A stretch of DNA of 19,301 nucleotides from Clostridiaceae bacterium (GTDB taxonomy: Bacteria > Bacillota > Clostridia > Clostridiales > Clostridiaceae): assembly GCA_003510765.1 (NCBI GenBank), contig DOKV01000001.1, positions 1 to 19,301 of the forward strand, in the 5' to 3' direction. Every line of letters starts with the position of its first letter. Within the stretch, counting starts at the first letter, position 1. Positions 16,954-19,301 of this stretch are shown here, piece after piece. The notes under the pieces were generated by a model. It was not told the origin of the DNA and searched no databases. It saw only the letters and a list, made by a program, of their open reading frames with translations. The translations under genes and the position numbers were made by a program.

Positions 16954-16990
16954 AAAAAAGCCCCTTTCTCCCAGGGGGGAGAAAGGGGCT
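16954..16990 (-). terminator. Strong terminator of the DUF1659-DUF2922 pair; intron target site
   Basis: A perfect 14-bp stem, AGCCCCTTTCTCCC (16990-16977) with GGGAGAAAGGGGCT (16972-16959), is closed by a CCCT loop. The T-tract TTTTTT occupies 16959-16954, including the last stem base. It begins 7 bp after the DUF2922 stop. The group II intron starts at the very next base. Confidence 0.95.
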
Positions 16991-16997
16991 TATGACC

Positions 16998-17204
16998 TTA
17001 TGCGATGAGGGCCTCTTGTCTATTGATGCTGGCTGATACGATGGAGCCTAACTCTTTTTCTTCTTCAAAAAGAAGATTTTTGTTGATGAAAAGGTTCATC
17101 AGCTCTTCCACCTCTTCCTCGGTGATGTCTTCTCTTACCTTAGTGAGTCTTAGGTTAAACTTCTTGTCTTCCTTGTTTAAAAAAGTCATGGTGAGTGTAT
17201 TCAT
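16998..17204 (-). CDS. DUF2922 family small protein
   Basis: The 68-residue protein of unknown function matches the DUF2922 pattern. It has an N-terminal beta strand (TLTMTFLNKEDKKFNLRLTK), then a DITEEEVEELMNLFINKNLL helix and a C-terminal SIVSASINRQEA segment. The family occurs widely in Firmicutes, usually next to a DUF1659 gene, as here. ATG 17204 has AGGAGG 9 nt upstream and follows the DUF1659 stop by 13 bp. It is the second gene of a two-gene operon ending in a strong terminator. No catalytic motif or membrane segment is visible, so a small binding or structural protein is likely. Family assignment is by pattern memory. Confidence 0.8.
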   Translation of the reverse strand: MNTLTMTFLNKEDKKFNLRLTKVREDITEEEVEELMNLFINKNLLFEEEKELGSIVSASINRQEALIA

Positions 17205-17217
17205 TCTTTCCTACCTC

Positions 17218-17439
17218 CTAAGCCAGTCTAACGGTGGACACATCTTCAATGGATACCAAGTCTACGGGTTGCTCTGATAAAGCTGCAATAAGTGTGGATA
17301 CCTCATAGAGGTCTTCTGGCGTAGCCAACACCTTGAAGTTCTTGATTCTTCTCACTTCCCCCACATTCTTGCCTTGGTCATTGAACCTCTCAAATTTCAT
17401 AAGAAGTTCTTTTTGGTGTTTGTTTACTGTAATGTTCAT
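17218..17439 (-). CDS. DUF1659 family small protein
   Basis: The 73-residue protein of unknown function resembles DUF1659: strands around LLMKFERFNDQGKN, the RRIKNFKVLATPEDLYEVST core, a helix, and a final DLVSIEDVSTVRLA. ATG 17439 with AAGGGAG 8 nt upstream is preferred to the open-frame start at 17526, whose extra residues have no SD and are unlike the family. It pairs with the DUF2922 gene downstream. A poor promoter candidate, CATAAT (17469-17464) with TTGCCT 15 bp upstream, precedes it. It has no signal peptide or TM segment. Confidence 0.8.
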   Translation of the reverse strand: MNITVNKHQKELLMKFERFNDQGKNVGEVRRIKNFKVLATPEDLYEVSTLIAALSEQPVDLVSIEDVSTVRLA

Positions 17440-17525
17440 ATGATCAACTCCCTTCATTACTGAATTATGCAGAAGACAACAAAAAGGCAAGATTTCATCA
17501 AGAAAACCAGAAACTCTCTTACCCA

Positions 17526-17534
17526 TGCTATACT
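17526..17534 (+). promoter_or_regulatory. Possible extended -10 promoter for the epimerase-like gene
   Basis: TGCTATACT is an extended -10 (TGn plus TATACT) 42 bp upstream of the ATG at 17577. No good -35 is seen, which extended -10 promoters can tolerate. The 137-bp divergent gap holds nothing else clear. Confidence 0.4.
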
Positions 17535-17576
17535 TGTACCTATAAATCCTAGAAAAGAAAAGAAAGGAGAAGACCT

Positions 17577-18452
17577 ATGATATTCACTTTAAAAAATACA
17601 TTTCTCACAGCGACTTTCTCTGCTCATGGTGCAGAGCTCCTCACCTTAGAAGATGCAAAAGGACGATCCTATCTCATGCGAGATCCTCGCTTTTGGGGCT
17701 ATAGCGCGCCTCATCTTTTCCCTGTGGTAGGCATGCAAAACAAAGGTCAGATCTTTATAGATGGCACATCCTATCCCATGAAACGCCATGGTTTTGCCAG
17801 ACACCTGCCTTTTACGGTGGTGCGGCAAGACGATACAAGCATCACTTTTCTCCTCACAGACTCTCCCGAAACAACGTCTATTTTTCCTTATGCCTTCAAC
17901 TTGTTTGTCCACTATACCCTCTTGGCCAATACTTTGAAGGTCACCTATGAGATAGCGAATCCTAAAGATTGCGTGCTCCCCTTTTCCATTGGTGCACATC
18001 CAGCATTCTGGACCCTCATGGAAGATGCTCAAAACTTTGAAGACTTTTACTTAGTCTTTGAGAAAGAGGAACATCTTGAAACCATCCCCATAGATCTTGA
18101 AACAGGGCTACTGAAGAGAGGGGTGCTCCCCTTGGGTGAGCACATCCAAAAACTCCCCTTAAAGAAGACGTTATTTCAACAGGATGCCTTGATTTTCCAC
18201 AATCTTCGTTCCTCCTATGTGTCTTTAAAAAACACGAAAAACCCTCAAGAAATTCGATTTCATTTTCAAGAATTTCCCTTTTTAGGTATTTGGACACCTC
18301 TGGAAGATGCCCCTTTTGTTTGCCTAGAACCCTGGGCAGGGCATGCAGACTATGAAGATTTTCAAGGCTCTTTTGAGGATAAAGAAGACAACATTCTCTT
18401 AGCACCTAAAGAAACAAAGACCTTCTCCTACGCCATGGAAATTCTTCCATAA
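17577..18452 (+). CDS. Aldose 1-epimerase family protein (LacX-like)
   Basis: This is a galactose-mutarotase-fold protein of 291 residues that probably converts alpha and beta anomers of a free sugar or sugar derivative in the cytoplasm. The substrate is unknown. Likely catalytic residues are His71 (KRHGFAR), His141 (GAHPAF) and a Glu near 253 (CLEPWAG), the pattern of the LacX/YeaD-type branch of the family. Starting motifs HGAEL and WGYSAPHLFPVVG also fit. ATG 17577 has AGGAG 7 nt upstream. It is the only plus-strand gene in the window and stands alone between the divergent DUF1659 gene and a shared terminator, so context gives no substrate clue. Confidence 0.92.
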   Translation: MIFTLKNTFLTATFSAHGAELLTLEDAKGRSYLMRDPRFWGYSAPHLFPVVGMQNKGQIFIDGTSYPMKRHGFARHLPFTVVRQDDTSITFLLTDSPETTSIFPYAFNLFVHYTLLANTLKVTYEIANPKDCVLPFSIGAHPAFWTLMEDAQNFEDFYLVFEKEEHLETIPIDLETGLLKRGVLPLGEHIQKLPLKKTLFQQDALIFHNLRSSYVSLKNTKNPQEIRFHFQEFPFLGIWTPLEDAPFVCLEPWAGHADYEDFQGSFEDKEDNILLAPKETKTFSYAMEILP

Positions 18453-18456
18453 GCTT

Positions 18457-18493
18457 AAAAAACCTCTACAAGCCTGGCTTGTAGAGGTTTTTT
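18457..18493. terminator. Bidirectional terminator between epimerase and amidase genes
   Basis: A 16-bp perfect inverted repeat runs from AAAAAACCTCTACAAG to CTTGTAGAGGTTTTTT, with a CCTGG loop. The A and T runs at the two ends supply a T-tract in either direction. It ends the plus-strand epimerase gene (stop 18452) and the minus-strand amidase gene (stop 18504). Confidence 0.93.
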
Positions 18494-18503
18494 CTATACA
18501 TTC

Positions 18504-19301
18504 TTAGAACCCAAAATATGCGCGAATCTGATCTGCCATCACTTTGGCCATGGCCTTTTGGAAGACTGGATCAGTGATCTTTAAGAGATCTTGGCTATTG
18601 GACATATACCCAATTTCTGCAAGTACAGAACGCATGTGACTTTGACGTAGCACCGCTAAGGTATGGCCTGAAATACTTGTATCCGTTCCATTTCTTCGGT
18701 CAGCGAAGCCCATACTTAAGAAGCCTTTCTTCACTAAATCTGCCACTTCTTTACTTTCACTTAAAGTAGATTCCGAGATGCTTGTAATCTTCATAGATGG
18801 ATAAATAAGGAAAGCCCCTTGAGAACTTGCGCTATTGCTCCAATCATGATGAATGCTGAAGAATAAGTCTGCATGGCTATCATTGGCCATTTTTGCTCGA
18901 TCCGATAATTCCACAAAGCGATCATCCCGTCTCGTCATTATTACGTGATAACCTGCAGCCTTTAAGGCTTCTTCCAAGGCCAATGAGTATTGAAGAACAG
19001 AGTTCTTCTCATACACATAAGATCCATTAAGAAGGCCTCTTGCTCCAGGGTCTTTGCCTCCATGCCCCGCATCAATGACGATGGTGGGAATTTTTTCTAC
19101 CTGAATGACTTTTGAATAAGTGAGCTTCTCTCCACTATTGCCGTGAATTTCCACAAGAATCGTATTGTTTCCTGGAAATAAACTATTTCTTTTGATGGTG
19201 TACTCAAATCCTGTTCGTGCGCCCCCGTCATCTGCACGAGCCTTTCCATAAGCCGCTGTACCTTGTACACGTCCATTGAGGAATACTCGAACATTTTTAA
19301 C
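18504..19301 (-). CDS. N-acetylmuramoyl-L-alanine amidase (Amidase_3), N-terminus beyond window
   Basis: This zinc-dependent hydrolase cuts the amide bond between muramic acid and the peptide stem. The frame is open through the right edge: 265 residues are visible and no start is needed inside, so the GTG at 19154 is internal. Amidase_3 motifs are IVIDAGHGGKDPGA (Zn His), YEKNSVLQ (Zn Glu), FFSIHHD (Zn His) and VLAEIGYMSN (catalytic Glu), ending in a helix. Before it, about 65 visible residues (VRVFLNGRVQG to SKVIQVEK) look like a beta-sandwich, Ig-like module with the pattern seen in clostridial cell-wall proteins. A signal peptide and further modules are expected off the right edge. SIHHDW differs from the commoner SIHANA/SIHHNA. 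Confidence 0.92.
   Translation of the reverse strand, partial: VKNVRVFLNGRVQGTAAYGKARADDGGARTGFEYTIKRNSLFPGNNTILVEIHGNSGEKLTYSKVIQVEKIPTIVIDAGHGGKDPGARGLLNGSYVYEKNSVLQYSLALEEALKAAGYHVIMTRRDDRFVELSDRAKMANDSHADLFFSIHHDWSNSASSQGAFLIYPSMKITSISESTLSESKEVADLVKKGFLSMGFADRRNGTDTSISGHTLAVLRQSHMRSVLAEIGYMSNSQDLLKITDPVFQKAMAKVMADQIRAYFGF

Noticed and set aside
16656..17008. Overlapping plus-strand frames of 71-93 codons
   Set aside because: They run antisense through the structured intron 5' RNA domains and the terminator, with no SD or domain. The base pairing explains the sequence better.
1..19301. CRISPR arrays, tRNA or rRNA genes, insertion-sequence transposases, toxin-antitoxin or phage-defence genes
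   Set aside because: No regular direct repeats, cloverleaf patterns, rRNA-like segments or DDE transposase frames were seen. The group II intron is the only mobile element I can support.

Overview
The window looks like chromosomal DNA of a low-to-mid GC Gram-positive bacterium of the class Clostridia. The gene order ftsE-ftsX-ctp-(PDZ membrane protein)-uvrB-uvrA matches the order known from Bacillus subtilis (ftsE-ftsX-ctpB...minJ-uvrB-uvrA). Ribosome binding sites are strong GGAGG types, a GTG and a TTG start are used, and small DUF1659/DUF2922 proteins and a LexA-type box of the Gram-positive consensus are present. No rRNA or tRNA is visible, so a genus cannot be named.

Layout, left to right. 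Positions 1-2447 (minus) hold most of uvrA, cut by the window edge, preceded by uvrB (2474-4471, minus) behind a promoter carrying a near-consensus SOS box. Then come a MinJ-like multi-pass PDZ protein (4560-5687), an S41 carboxy-terminal processing protease (5709-6911), ftsX (6955-7839) and ftsE (7826-8518), all minus and probably one transcript. That transcript starts near 8623 at a promoter spanned by an 8-bp inverted repeat and reads through a terminator-like hairpin in its leader. Next, also minus and close-packed, are acpS (13261-13632), nnr (11745-13256), alr (10442-11608) and two tandem YitT-family membrane proteins (9540-10433 and 8702-9565). A YihY/BrkB membrane protein (14055-15029) has its own promoter and a clear terminator. 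A short doubtful ORF lies between it and acpS.

The mobile part is a complete-looking group II intron of the terminator-associated IIC type (15143-16953, minus). It encodes a 417-residue reverse transcriptase/maturase without an HNH endonuclease domain. Its 5' end lies exactly at the end of the T-tract of the transcription terminator of the DUF1659-DUF2922 gene pair (17218-17439 and 16998-17204). Domain V, domain VI with a single bulged branch-point A, and the 3' boundary can be read directly.

The right end holds an aldose-1-epimerase-like (LacX-type) gene on the plus strand (17577-18452). It converges through a bidirectional terminator on a zinc-dependent N-acetylmuramoyl-L-alanine amidase (18504-19301, minus) that enters from the right edge. 

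Functionally the region is largely envelope and division (FtsEX, protease, MinJ-like, Alr, YihY, amidase) plus nucleotide excision repair and cofactor repair (Nnr). Nothing in it is clearly a wholly undescribed defence or biosynthetic system. The observations most worth following are the intron with its unusual GTATG 5' end and mini-ORF, the ftsE leader structure, and the MinJ-like protein.
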